Made by a program: the position numbers and the translations under genes
Notes under the pieces: model-generated
The model's input: the letters and a program-made list of their open reading frames with translations, nothing else
Databases searched by the model: none
Told to the model about the DNA's origin: nothing
DNA from: Adineta ricciae
Lineage: Eukaryota > Rotifera > Eurotatoria > Adinetida > Adinetidae
Length of the DNA stretch: 64,000 nucleotides
Assembly: GCA_905250025.1 (NCBI GenBank)
Contig: CAJNOJ010000265.1
Location: forward strand, 62,001-126,000
Direction of reading: 5' to 3'
Shown: in pieces, positions 20,991 to 30,288 of the stretch
Position numbering within the stretch: position 1 is the first letter of the stretch
How the letters are laid out: each line of letters begins with the position of its first letter

Positions 20991-22190
20991 ATGCGTACTT
21001 TTAATATGTATTCACTTTCTCTCATCGCCATCTTCAGTAAGAATATTAATTAAGGAAGAAGTAAAAAGAATTTGGAATTCATTCTTTTTCTAGTGATTGA
21101 TCAAATCATGAGCAATCCTATGACAATGAGTAACTGTGTTCTTTGGGCAGATCCTCATCTACTGAAATTTGCTGCCCATCCAAGCTTATCAGATAGACGT
21201 CCATCTTTCTACTGTCAATCAGCGGGTCCCATGCTTGTGTTAAAGAATCGTTACATTGAAATCACTGTCAATGTTACTGATCGTCCATTTTGGAATGAAA
21301 ATGTATATATAAAAACGAGTGATATTCTTTTTGAAATACTATTGACGAGTTCACTTATTTTAGTTTGAACTCAAACTATTCGCTGGACCTGACACTCTGT
21401 GTACCGTAAGTCCACAAAACTTTCAATGCTCTGATCAAAACTGTAAATATTCAGTTCGTGTAAAGGCATTAGTTCAATATATTTGTTTTAATGTTCTAGT
21501 TTTGAGAGTGAAAAGAATCCATTCGACAATGGTGATCAAATATGATGAGGCCGATGATCTCAGTGTTACTATCTATTCCAATGTAAGTGTACAGTGAAGC
21601 TTAGATTCAAATGTGCTATTCCATATATTCTCTGTGCATTTATAGATAATTAACGGCAGAAATACTTATGATATACATGTTTCACAATCATTTAACTTAA
21701 TTCGGCAATCGTATGGTCTTTGTGTTAACGAAGATCCTGCATGTGAATTGGAGAATGCGCCTAATCCTGCGGGAAAACGTAAACGAAGTTTGAATGACGA
21801 AACCGCTATGAAAGTATGCGATGTATACATGCAAGAAGCGTATACAACTGCGAAAAAAGAACTAGGAAATGCGTCTAGTCCATTGAATGAATATGCTCGT
21901 ACAGCTTGTATCAATGACGTATCATTAACAGGCAATCGAGAGGTTAGCTAAATGTTTACTTTCATAAATGGATATGTAACTTGTTGTTATGATTTTAGTG
22001 GGGACGAAGTTCAATTAGTTTCGTAGCTATGGAAGCTTTGAGACGTAGTGGATTGGTAGGCAAAGAACGTGAACGAAAACTCGAATCAGTTGTGTATGCT
22101 GTGAAAAACGCTATTTCTCGTGGTGACGAAAGTTCGTGCCTTCCTGGTGTGTCCTGTACGCCACGAAACCCTGCTGGAACTTTTTCATAG
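20991..22190 (+). CDS. RGM-like secreted protein with partial von Willebrand type D domain
   Basis: Six exons: 20991-21036, 21094-21302, 21364-21442, 21500-21582, 21646-21942, 21999-22190; 301 residues in phase. An N-terminal hydrophobic leader (MYSLSLIAIFM) precedes NCVLWADPHLLKF, the start signature of vWD domains. Then come YCQSAG, KNRYIEITVNV and LSVTIYSN, then GLCVNEDPAC. The C-terminal part has a dibasic KRKR stretch, CDVYMQEAY, a second Cys in ARTACINDV, and SFVAMEALRRS. This order resembles the C-terminal half of repulsive guidance molecules (GDPHL, CLxGC, CVFD, AAYYALED), where the Asp-Pro bond self-cleaves. No GPI tail is visible. The vWD call is firm, RGM kinship is inference. Confidence 0.7.
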
Positions 22191-22298
22191 ATAACACTGA
22201 TGATAGAGTCAAGATATATAATAAAGACTTTTATTTACGTTTGATCTTTTTCTTTAATTTCTCGTATTCACTGAAACTTTCTGAAAAATCTTAAAATC

Positions 22299-22829
22299 TT
22301 AACATGTTCTCCATCCATTAAGTCCAAGACGAGTACGAATATCCCGTAATTGACCACCATTGATTTCCCTGACTTGCATATGCGCATGAACACCAGTTGA
22401 CTGTCCAGATGTACCCATTAAACCAATCACTTGTGCCCGTGCAACTCGTTGACCAACAGATACTCTGATCGAATTGGCAGTCATATGACAATAGAGAACT
22501 TTAACTGTATTATGTTGAATTTCAACAAGATTACCACAAGCACCACAACGACTTTGATCAAAGTCACCTGCACCATTGCAAACACCAATGACTGTTCCAT
22601 CCCAAATGGCATATAAATTAACTCGTTTAGCACCATATGAACCAATATCTACGGCTTGATGACCAGAATGAAATCCTTGTGTGACACATGCTTCACCGTA
22701 CGAAACCGGTGGAAAATGTTCTTGGCCATAAACTGAAATTATTTCCAAGAGATAAGAATGCGAATTTCAAATATCAAGCGACGAACCTATGCCAATGAAA
22801 GCAGCAGCAAAGATCAATATTTTATACAT
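22299..22829 (-). CDS. Secreted M23-family (LytM-type) metallopeptidase
   Basis: Exons 22829-22787 and 22732-22299 (54-nt intron) give 158 residues. Exon 1 supplies a signal peptide (MYKILIFAAAFIGI) ending at VYGQ. Zinc ligands of M23 enzymes are visible: GHQAVDIG (H-x3-D) and HAHMQV (H-x-H), with GLMGTSGQSTG before the second. M23 enzymes cut peptidoglycan cross-bridges or glycine-rich peptides. A role in digesting bacterial food or in defence is likely. The domain looks bacterial, while the intron and the eukaryotic signal peptide show it is a host gene, probably acquired by horizontal transfer. Confidence 0.88.
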
Positions 22830-23414
22830 CTTTTATTCACGAATAGTTGATTTGAATACATAAAAAATCGCATATTTATACGTCCATGATTGGAAATAGG
22901 CAATGAGAGCGATATCACCACATGGTAGCTTCTCATACTAAGACCTACTTAGTTTTCGTTCGATCGAAGTATTTTGTTCGCCATTCATAGTTAAGAGAAT
23001 AATCAGTCTATGGGAAACAGTGACAGACGTTTTAAACTCAAAATAAACTATATTTTCAACCTGGGTAATACCAACATCTGGCAATGAATCTGTTATTGAC
23101 GAAAAACTTTTCCACTGTTCTCACCTCATTTCATGTGCTCGTACGACCATAATGATTATATCATATCGACTACAGACGAGAATATAACTATGATAACATA
23201 GAAAGAGCTGAATGGACATTGGTCTGATCATGTTTTACGTAATATCTAGGAAAGAAAACGATGAAGAAGAGCAATCTGCGGTCATATCAATAAGAACTGT
23301 TATACGCCGCTCTTCCATTCTTTTTCTTCATTCACATCAACTGATTACATACGTCTGTGAATCGTTAAAAGTAACAGCATTGATTTATAGTAACGAACTC
23401 TTTCTATCGTAATT
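22830..23414. other. Divergent intergenic region
   Basis: Lies between the M23 peptidase and defensin-like genes. No supported ORF; it carries the 5' flanks of both. Confidence 0.5.
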
Positions 23415-23708
23415 ATGACGATGCATCTGCTCGTTTGGATTATTAATTTCGCTTTACTTTTTTCTAATCTTCATGGTCTCGACGAAACATGTCGTCATAT
23501 TCAAAGTAAGGGAGAACGTTGCACTACGGGAACACGCTCAATACTTAAAGGCATGATCATTTCTCCAACAGCGACAGAAAATGAAGAATGTAAGAAATCG
23601 TGTATGCAATCAGGTTATCATGGTGGTGGGTATTGTTCAATTTCGAAAGACTGTTTTCGCTTTTGCTCATGTCATCATTCAGTTGTCAATTCTTCTTTGA
23701 ATAAATAG
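23415..23708 (+). CDS. Secreted CS-alpha-beta defensin-like peptide
   Basis: A 97-residue single-exon precursor. The signal peptide is MTMHLLVWIINFALLFSNLHG. The mature part has eight Cys with the invertebrate-defensin pattern: C-x3-C (CKKSC) in a helix position, then GYHGGGYC (the gamma-core G-x-C), then CFRFCSC with the closing C-x-C. The basic, Cys-rich C-terminal half would form a helix plus a two-stranded sheet with three or four disulfides. Arthropod and mollusc defensins kill Gram-positive bacteria; activity here is inferred only. It could also be a neurotoxin-like or other cystine-stabilised peptide. The ATG directly precedes the leader. Confidence 0.65.
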   Translation: MTMHLLVWIINFALLFSNLHGLDETCRHIQSKGERCTTGTRSILKGMIISPTATENEECKKSCMQSGYHGGGYCSISKDCFRFCSCHHSVVNSSLNK

Positions 23709-24044
23709 ATTTGTTTGAAGAGCAAAATGACCATGTAACACCTGCATTAGCCAATAATCTCTTCATTATAGAAAGATAATCTATCTTGACTTCTATAAGT
23801 TAAACATATATCTCAGTGGAATCGAGATCACTACTTATCCACGGAAACTCGTCAGAACATAAGTTTAACTTGCCGTAATCAACATTACATTTGTATTCAA
23901 ATATAACGAAAACTTCGATGAATTATACACAAAAATTTTGCTCGATATTCTATAAATAATAACTAATCAGTATTATTCAGCAAAATGTCCGCGGGAATGT
24001 CAAGAAAACGTTAATCCAACGGCTCAATCCGGAAGCGACTGAGA
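23709..24044. other. Intergenic
   Basis: 3' flank of the defensin-like gene and 5' flank of the GPCR. No gene is seen. Confidence 0.5.
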
Positions 24045-24058
24045 ATATATATATATAA
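24045..24058 (+). promoter_or_regulatory. TATA-like box upstream of GPCR
   Basis: The run ATATATATATATAA lies about 70 bp before the GPCR ATG at 24125, a spacing that suits a TATA box and a short leader. Confidence 0.45.
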
Positions 24059-24124
24059 GCACGGCATGCGTCACCTATCTTGAAAACCTGCCAATGTCAA
24101 CATTCTTTTTGTACTGAGCCGATC

Positions 24125-25117
24125 ATGAATAACTCTAGTAGCACATCAACTACTACTCGAATAACAACAACAGCAAGTCCGCTTGTTTCCATTCAGAATT
24201 TAATCACTCAGTACACATTTCTGGTAATATTTATACTTGGTAATATAAGTAATCTTGCCAATATCTCAGTATTTCTTCAAAAGTCTTTAAGAACAAATGC
24301 TTGTTCGTGGTATTTTGCATGTGTTTCACTCGGTCATTTAGTTTTTCTTTACTTTGGTTGTTTCACCCGAATTATAACTGCTTGGTCGGGTTATGATCTG
24401 AGTCGTACGTCGATCATCTATTGTCGTATTCGAATTTATTTTCTCACTGTTAGTTTATTAACTGCGCGTTGTTTCTTATGTTTCATCTCAATCGATCGTT
24501 GGATGGTGACATCCCGCCAACATGCAATTCGACAACTGAGTACGACGAAAACTGCACGATGGTTTATTCTAATTGGATTAGGTTTTTGCATTCTATTCAG
24601 TATTAACTTTCCCATTTGGTATCACATTGAAGGAACACGAGGATGTATTGGAGCACCGGATACGTTCTATCCATTGTTTTATACAATCTATAATTTAGTA
24701 ATCACAATTGGTCCGTTTATAATCATGATTTTGTTTAGTTTGTTAGTTCTCAATAACCTTCGACGAAAACAACGACGGCAAGTATCAGGATCAACTCCGG
24801 CAGCAGTAACAACAATAACAAGACAACCTTATCAGCGAAAAGATGTCCAATTTATTAAATTATGTTTAATTCAAGTACTTCTCTATATCGTCTGCAATAC
24901 ATTCTATGCTTATAATGCAACTTATGCATTCGTAACACAAACAAACGTTAAAACAGCTGAAAGAGCCGCTCTGGATTCATTTCTCAGTACAATTGGTTTG
25001 ATTATAAGTTATTTCTATATGGCAATCACGTTCTTTTTATATACATTAGTATCAAACACATTTCGAAAAGAATGTAAAGCTGCAATTAAACGTTTCACAC
25101 AGTGTAGATATCAATGA
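24125..25117 (+). CDS. Intronless rhodopsin-class GPCR
   Basis: A 330-residue seven-TM receptor. The start is the ATG at 24125 (MNNSSSTSTTT); the longer frame begins with TTG. The N terminus is Thr/Ser-rich with an N-glycosylation sequon. TM1 carries GNISNLANISVFL (GN...N). The disulfide partners are YCRIRIYF before TM3 and RGCIGAP in loop 2. The TM3 end SIDRWMV keeps D-R. The intracellular loop 3 RRKQRRQ is basic, and the tail FRKECKAAIKRF holds a possible palmitoylated Cys. The type resembles the large bdelloid set of FMRFamide-receptor-like orphans. Ligand unknown. Confidence 0.85.
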   Translation: MNNSSSTSTTTRITTTASPLVSIQNLITQYTFLVIFILGNISNLANISVFLQKSLRTNACSWYFACVSLGHLVFLYFGCFTRIITAWSGYDLSRTSIIYCRIRIYFLTVSLLTARCFLCFISIDRWMVTSRQHAIRQLSTTKTARWFILIGLGFCILFSINFPIWYHIEGTRGCIGAPDTFYPLFYTIYNLVITIGPFIIMILFSLLVLNNLRRKQRRQVSGSTPAAVTTITRQPYQRKDVQFIKLCLIQVLLYIVCNTFYAYNATYAFVTQTNVKTAERAALDSFLSTIGLIISYFYMAITFFLYTLVSNTFRKECKAAIKRFTQCRYQ

Positions 25118-25316
25118 ACAAATCCTTCATAGTCTTCAGTCGATGAACTAAATGAAAATCATGGTTGCATGTGTAAAAAGATTGAAAAATACGTCATAAA
25201 TAAATCTGCTCTCTAATTGCGCAAAAAGCAGCATAATTGTTTAAATTACACCTTTAGACCGAATGTTCGTCTGATGCACCTGCGCGCACACACACACACA
25301 CTCTCTCTCGGTAAGA

Positions 25317-26348
25317 ATGACGAACCTAACAGAATACATCCTGTTTGAAAGATACACATTTCTTACTGAACAAATGACAAAATATCTCGGCGTTCCTTTG
25401 TATACAATGTGTTTGTATGGAACGATTATGAATATGATCGTTTTAACACAACATACATATTCTCATCGGTCTGGTTCTCTCTATCTTCTGATTGCATCCT
25501 TGGGTGACTTTATGTATTTACACATCGGTCCGTTATCAAATATTTTACAGTACGGTTTTCATCATGATTGGACAATCAGTTCAATCGGATTCTGCAAAGT
25601 CAAAAGTTATTCGACTTTTGTTGTAACGGGTATATCAGCAACGTTAACAACATTAGCAAATGTCAATCAGTATATACTAAGTTCGAAGAAAAACAAACGA
25701 TGGAAATATACAACAAAACGAACGATTATCCATTGCATTTGCATAACAATATTCATTTCATTGATAATCTCGATTCCAATCCCGTTTTGTTATACGCGAT
25801 ATAGTCATTTATCGAACAATGAACATCTGGTATGTTCGAATCCATTACATAATCAATTTTGTTTTTGGATACAAATTTTCTATATCTGCTTGTTTAATGG
25901 ATATATTCATCCGTTCACGATGCTTTCCATTGGCTTACTTACGTACAGAAATATTCGTCAATTGAAGCAACGGTCACTTCTGAAATCGAAACGAGTCCGA
26001 CAAGTTAATTATCAGATATCTTCGATGTTGGTCCTTCAATCGATTAAATCAAGTATAGCGTCGATTCCGTATGCGATGTTTAATTCATATCTTTTGATTA
26101 CAATTAAGAAAGAGAAATCATTGTTTCATCAAGCGAAAGAGAATATTCTTAGTCAATTGGTTTACTTTCTGTTTTGGAGTAATTACACGAGCTTTTTTGT
26201 TTATCTCTATTCATCAAGCATTTTCAGAGAACAATGGAAAGAAACAATGAGGAAAATACTTTGTTGTGTGTTTGGTAAACACCGACGACGACGATCGATT
26301 TATGAAAATCAAATGAACACTATGCGGTCAATTGTAAATCCGAACTAA
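25317..26348 (+). CDS. Intronless GPCR with NQY in place of DRY
   Basis: A 343-residue seven-TM protein 200 bp downstream of another GPCR on the same strand. It starts MTNLTEYILFERYTFL. TM1 ends YGTIMNMIVL. Cysteines FCKVKSY and LVCSNPL fit the TM3 to loop 2 disulfide. The G-protein switch motif at the end of TM3 reads NVNQYIL, so both D and R are lost. The tail FREQWKETMRKILCCVFG has a CC pair suited to palmitoylation. The two tandem receptors are not close copies. Signalling through G proteins may be altered. Confidence 0.82.
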   Translation: MTNLTEYILFERYTFLTEQMTKYLGVPLYTMCLYGTIMNMIVLTQHTYSHRSGSLYLLIASLGDFMYLHIGPLSNILQYGFHHDWTISSIGFCKVKSYSTFVVTGISATLTTLANVNQYILSSKKNKRWKYTTKRTIIHCICITIFISLIISIPIPFCYTRYSHLSNNEHLVCSNPLHNQFCFWIQIFYICLFNGYIHPFTMLSIGLLTYRNIRQLKQRSLLKSKRVRQVNYQISSMLVLQSIKSSIASIPYAMFNSYLLITIKKEKSLFHQAKENILSQLVYFLFWSNYTSFFVYLYSSSIFREQWKETMRKILCCVFGKHRRRRSIYENQMNTMRSIVNPN

Positions 26349-26895
26349 TATTTTCTTTTGTAATACAATAAAATATCAGTCGCACGGTTAAACCGATGGA
26401 TAGCTAGAGTGGACTCAGACAGTTATCAAATGCGAGACAACAAAGAATAAATTCAGTATTTGTAATCATTCGTATAAACTTCACCAGCCGAAAAGAAACG
26501 GAAGCTTAATCACTGTTAATACCTCGTAGCGGATTCTTTATCAACATTAAGAAAACATTCGGGAATAATTCCTTTACTTATCTATCAATTGAAGTTATGA
26601 ACCATGAAAAAAGTGAAAGCTACATGGTTTTCCGTCATTGATATCGTGTCTTACGTTTGTATAATTTTACAACTTTGTGATTATTTTATGAAATTTAATG
26701 AAGGAAGGATTAGAAACAATTTGTCTAATAATCTTTCTACTTTTCTATTTCCTAATCGAAATTTATGTATTGATAATTATGAAACAGGAATAATTGTTCT
26801 TTCCATTGGATTTGCAATTTTTTGTTGATCTGACAAATAAGGTTTTCCATATAACTAAATGAAAAAGATATTTGATTAAATGAATTGAAATCGAA
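26349..26895. other. Convergent 3' flanks
   Basis: AT-rich. An ATG ORF of 74 codons at 26604-26828 has one hydrophobic run but no other support, so it is left uncalled. Confidence 0.45.
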
Positions 26896-27383
26896 TTATT
26901 TTACTATTGGTTCACAATCATTATAAAATTCAATATTCCATTCTAAGCGATGATCTATTGTTTGAGAATTGATTTGTTGATTTGAAAATTGTTCCACATA
27001 TAACTTAACTTTGCCATGTATTTTTTTAGTAGAAGTAGAAATAGGTATTGAAACAGGCCCCAGTAAACAGAGTCTAAATGAAAAATATAGATTTTAGTTG
27101 AATCTTTGGTTAGATTCGCGAAATTATAATTCTCCCCAATGCTTTCTTGTAACCTGTGAGCATCTTTCATGTTTAAAGAATTTCAAATTTTACTAAACTA
27201 AACTCACGGTACAACGATGAATGTTAATATACTCAGCAGAACACCAATCCCATAATTATCATAATATATCAAAAGAAAAACATTCACTGGTATTAGAGTA
27301 CAGACAATAATCATAGTCAATGCTGCAACACTTATTATGATATATTGATATAGAATTAATATTCTTGTTTCACGATTTATCAT
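26896..27383 (-). CDS. Small two-TM membrane protein, start uncertain
   Basis: Exons 27383-27208 and 27073-26896 join in phase 2 to give 117 residues. The open frame reaches further upstream (to 27515) without an ATG, so a 5' exon may be missing. Two TM helices (ILYQYIIISVAALTMIIVC and a second ending GVLLSILTFIVV) are followed by LCLLGPVSIPIS and a soluble tail ending HRLEWNIEFYNDCEPIVK. The family is unknown to me. It lies directly downstream of another membrane-protein gene on the same strand. Confidence 0.5.
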
Positions 27384-27501
27384 TGATATTAAATCTGAAT
27401 AAACTTCATATGTTATGTAATTCTTGAATAGTTGTAAGTAAATTGAGCTAATATTGAATTGATTGTTGTTACCAATTTTAACTAAACAATTTCTTTTATA
27501 T

Positions 27502-28253
27502 TCAAGAGAAAACAAACAAAATCAACTGACGCGCAAAAGAACCGGGAAGAAATTGAAGAATAAATTTTCCCTTGTCTGTATTTTTAGCTGTTTTGACTTT
27601 CCATGTTCCTTCAAATTGATTAGTCATATTATTCCATATTAATTGTGCTCTAGCTTCATATTTGGAGATTTCTTGACTTTTATTCCGAATTGTTTGATAT
27701 TTTTTTATTAGAACAATTCGATTTGTGTTATCTGAATAAATTCCGTTGACATTAAAGGTTCCAATATCATCTGATCCATATCCTTTTATTTTGTTGTTTG
27801 AAGAAGAGAAAATAAGTGGGAATTGAAAAGGCCCATGACAATCTTCAGATCGATAATACTGACTTGACCAAACACCTGATTGAAATAGATTTACATTTGA
27901 TGTTGTTTGTCCACCACAGTTATCCATAAGAAATTTTTCATCATCAAAAGATATGTTTACACATCCACAAAAATCCCCGAAGAGTTTACACAAGAGGATG
28001 AATAGAATTATAGAGGTAATTAAACCAACAATTGCGCTCGTAACTACGGCACCCTCGTGTTGACATTTAGGTGTATCACAACTACTGGTTGGACGATGAA
28101 CACCATGAACCACAAAACTCTCTATCAACATGGAAACATGTAGTTGAAAAGGAAAGTAAATAAATTACTGAAACGACGACCGCCGACAGGTTTACAATGA
28201 ACAAAAATACCAAAATAAATAGCAAACAGAAATGTATAATAAACGAGTTTCAT
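27502..28253 (-). CDS. Type I membrane protein with orphan beta-rich domain
   Basis: Exons 28253-28169 and 28121-27502 (47-nt intron) give 234 residues. Exon 1 is a signal peptide (MKLVYYTFLFAIYFGIFVHC). A short ectodomain (CDTPKCQHEG) leads into a TM helix (TSAIVGLITSIILFILLCKL) and a Cys-rich juxtamembrane stretch (CGCVN). The cytoplasmic domain has GVWSSQYYRSEDCHGP, then IKGYGSDDIGTFNVNGIY, then LIWNNMTNQFEGTWKV, a repeated-strand pattern typical of a small beta-barrel. I recall similar GSGxDxxGxF domains in other rotifer proteins but no named function. Confidence 0.65.
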
Positions 28254-28828
28254 TCCACTGTAAAAATAGAAAGAAATATTTTAATTGATATACATTAATC
28301 TCAACTTGATCGAAAGAATGCTCATGTTTTCAACTTTGATCGTCAATATTTCTTACTACTAGTACCTGAATTAGTCAATGTTAATGAAGATAATCGACTT
28401 GTATAAGTAACCACTTACAAAGAAAGTGATTGTTTACGCCTTTTTATAACCTGTGTCGAGATGTTTTTATCCTAACCTTTACACTATGTCTAGCGGAGAA
28501 CACAAGATTCCTGATCATCAATCTAATTGGAAATATGTTATGTAGGTGGATATTGACATTTCTTGTTGATATCTAAAGGAGAAAAGTCAGTGTGAAAAAA
28601 GGCACGCACCACAAAATAAAGAAGCTCATGGAAAACACTCGCCTACAAAGAGAACAAAAAGAAAATATCATATCAAGATGGTATCGAAGAAAGAATATAA
28701 ATAAGATAATCGATCAGAAGAGAACAACTGAAAAGGCAATTTATAGCATGATTGCAGAAGCATCACAACGATGATTAATTCATATATACGTAGATGTTTA
28801 TAGACAAACACAAGAGAGTTATATTTTA
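28254..28828. other. Intergenic, no supported gene
   Basis: Contains the 5' flank of the type I membrane protein. A 60-codon Lys/Arg-rich frame at 28592 starts at GTG and is not called. Confidence 0.45.
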
Positions 28829-29420
28829 TTATCTAAACAAATCAAACTTTAATTTCACAATTTGAATTTGTTTATAAATTTTGAATAACTTATTATTGAT
28901 AATAGATGATGAGTCATAACCATATTCCAATGGATATGAAAATTTTGTTTGAATAGAATAACTTGATGGTTGAAAGAGTATATAAGTTGTATGATGAAGT
29001 AATGTATAAAGAAATATTTGGTTTTCATTCTGATTTAGTGACCATTGATATTGCATAAACCGTTGATGATCTTTTATTCGGTGTGAGTCTAAATGTATAT
29101 CGATGACATAGGTTTTAATGAGTTCTAAATGGAAATTTTTAAGATGAAATTGATTGAATAAAAGATTTTAATTGTATCGGCGGAATAAAATCAGGTAAAC
29201 GAATATCGAATTGAAAGATATTTTGTGTTTTCTAGTAATTCGATAAAATTATTGAATGACCAATGAGAGTATATGGAATTCAGAGATATTTTGCAGATTG
29301 TGATGGAAGTTTTGGTAATGCTCAATAAGATTTGAATGTATCAAAATGAGATATATCATAATATCGAACATAACATTCAACAAAATGGAATGATCAAATG
29401 AAAAAATATTAAATTTATTC
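28829..29420 (-). pseudogene. Possible remnant of a host protein-coding gene
   Basis: The minus strand shows protein-like segments in more than one frame: FQFDIRLPDFIPPIQLKSF around 29170-29225, then HLELIKTYVIDIHLDSHRIK and QYQWSLNQNENQIFLYTLL in another frame down to 28829. No GT-AG intron reconciles the frames, so a frame break is likely, at about 29155-29175. The composition is coding-like compared with the flanks. The family is not identified. Chance ORFs in AT-rich DNA remain possible. Confidence 0.3.
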
Positions 29421-30288
29421 TAAATCTTATCCATTAACATCTGTCCGATAACCTGTACAAACGAAAATAGCTCTGTGCAAGTCAGATTTCATTCATTTGG
29501 TGCTTCACAGTACTCTTTTAATTGTAATATAAAACATATTTGAGGTAGTCTTTTTAGCTGCAGCGACGATATACTGTTATTTTTGTTTTATGTGAGAAGT
29601 AATTGAAAAAAAAATCATGGGGAACCTTTGCGCAGCTTTAGTTGTGTGTGTCGCAGAAAGTTTCATTTCGTTGAATACCAAAATGTTATTTTTTCCAACA
29701 TAAAATTTGTTTTTGAGCGAGGATCGCAAGAAACAAGATTTTTTTATTGTTTTAATGTCGATAATGAAAGGAGCTTTGTTGGAAAAAAAAAAAACCTTTT
29801 ATAATTCTGAAGCAGAATGTTTGCAATGCATCTTTGCGAATTTAGTATAAAAATGCGTCTGCAAGAAAGAACGAAAAACATCCAATAGAAGCTGTGCGAA
29901 GAAAAAGAAAAACATGCTTCATACGTTCGTCTGTTACAGGCAGACACTCTGCCTGAATCCGAAATACGATAACACATTTACCTTTCTTCGAAGAAAAGTA
30001 ATACTTGAAACTGTTGATAGTGTTGAATATCGTGAAGCTTAACCAAGTTTGGAAGCGTTGGAAAAGAGAAACTTTTCTCTTATACTTCGTTTATGACCAA
30101 ATAGGCTGTAGTTTGTTTGTTTTGTAGGATAACTAGTTCAAAGCAGTTTCTTCCTATGCCATGTATTGAAGGTATTAGTGACGATACGTAAAGCAAACTA
30201 CTAATACCCTCACCTGATTCTTTTAGATACTCATGTTGACACTTCAAAAATAGAACGTCCTTTTACATTGTAGATTAGAGAATTGAAT
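29421..30288. other. Intergenic, no gene seen
   Basis: About 870 bp with homopolymer runs of A and T and no supported ORF. It is the 5' flank of the kinase gene. Confidence 0.5.

Noticed and set aside
26604-26828. 74-codon plus-strand ORF with a hydrophobic stretch
   Set aside because: Very AT-rich, no signal-peptide cleavage site, no partner exon, and it lies in the 3' flank of a convergent gene.
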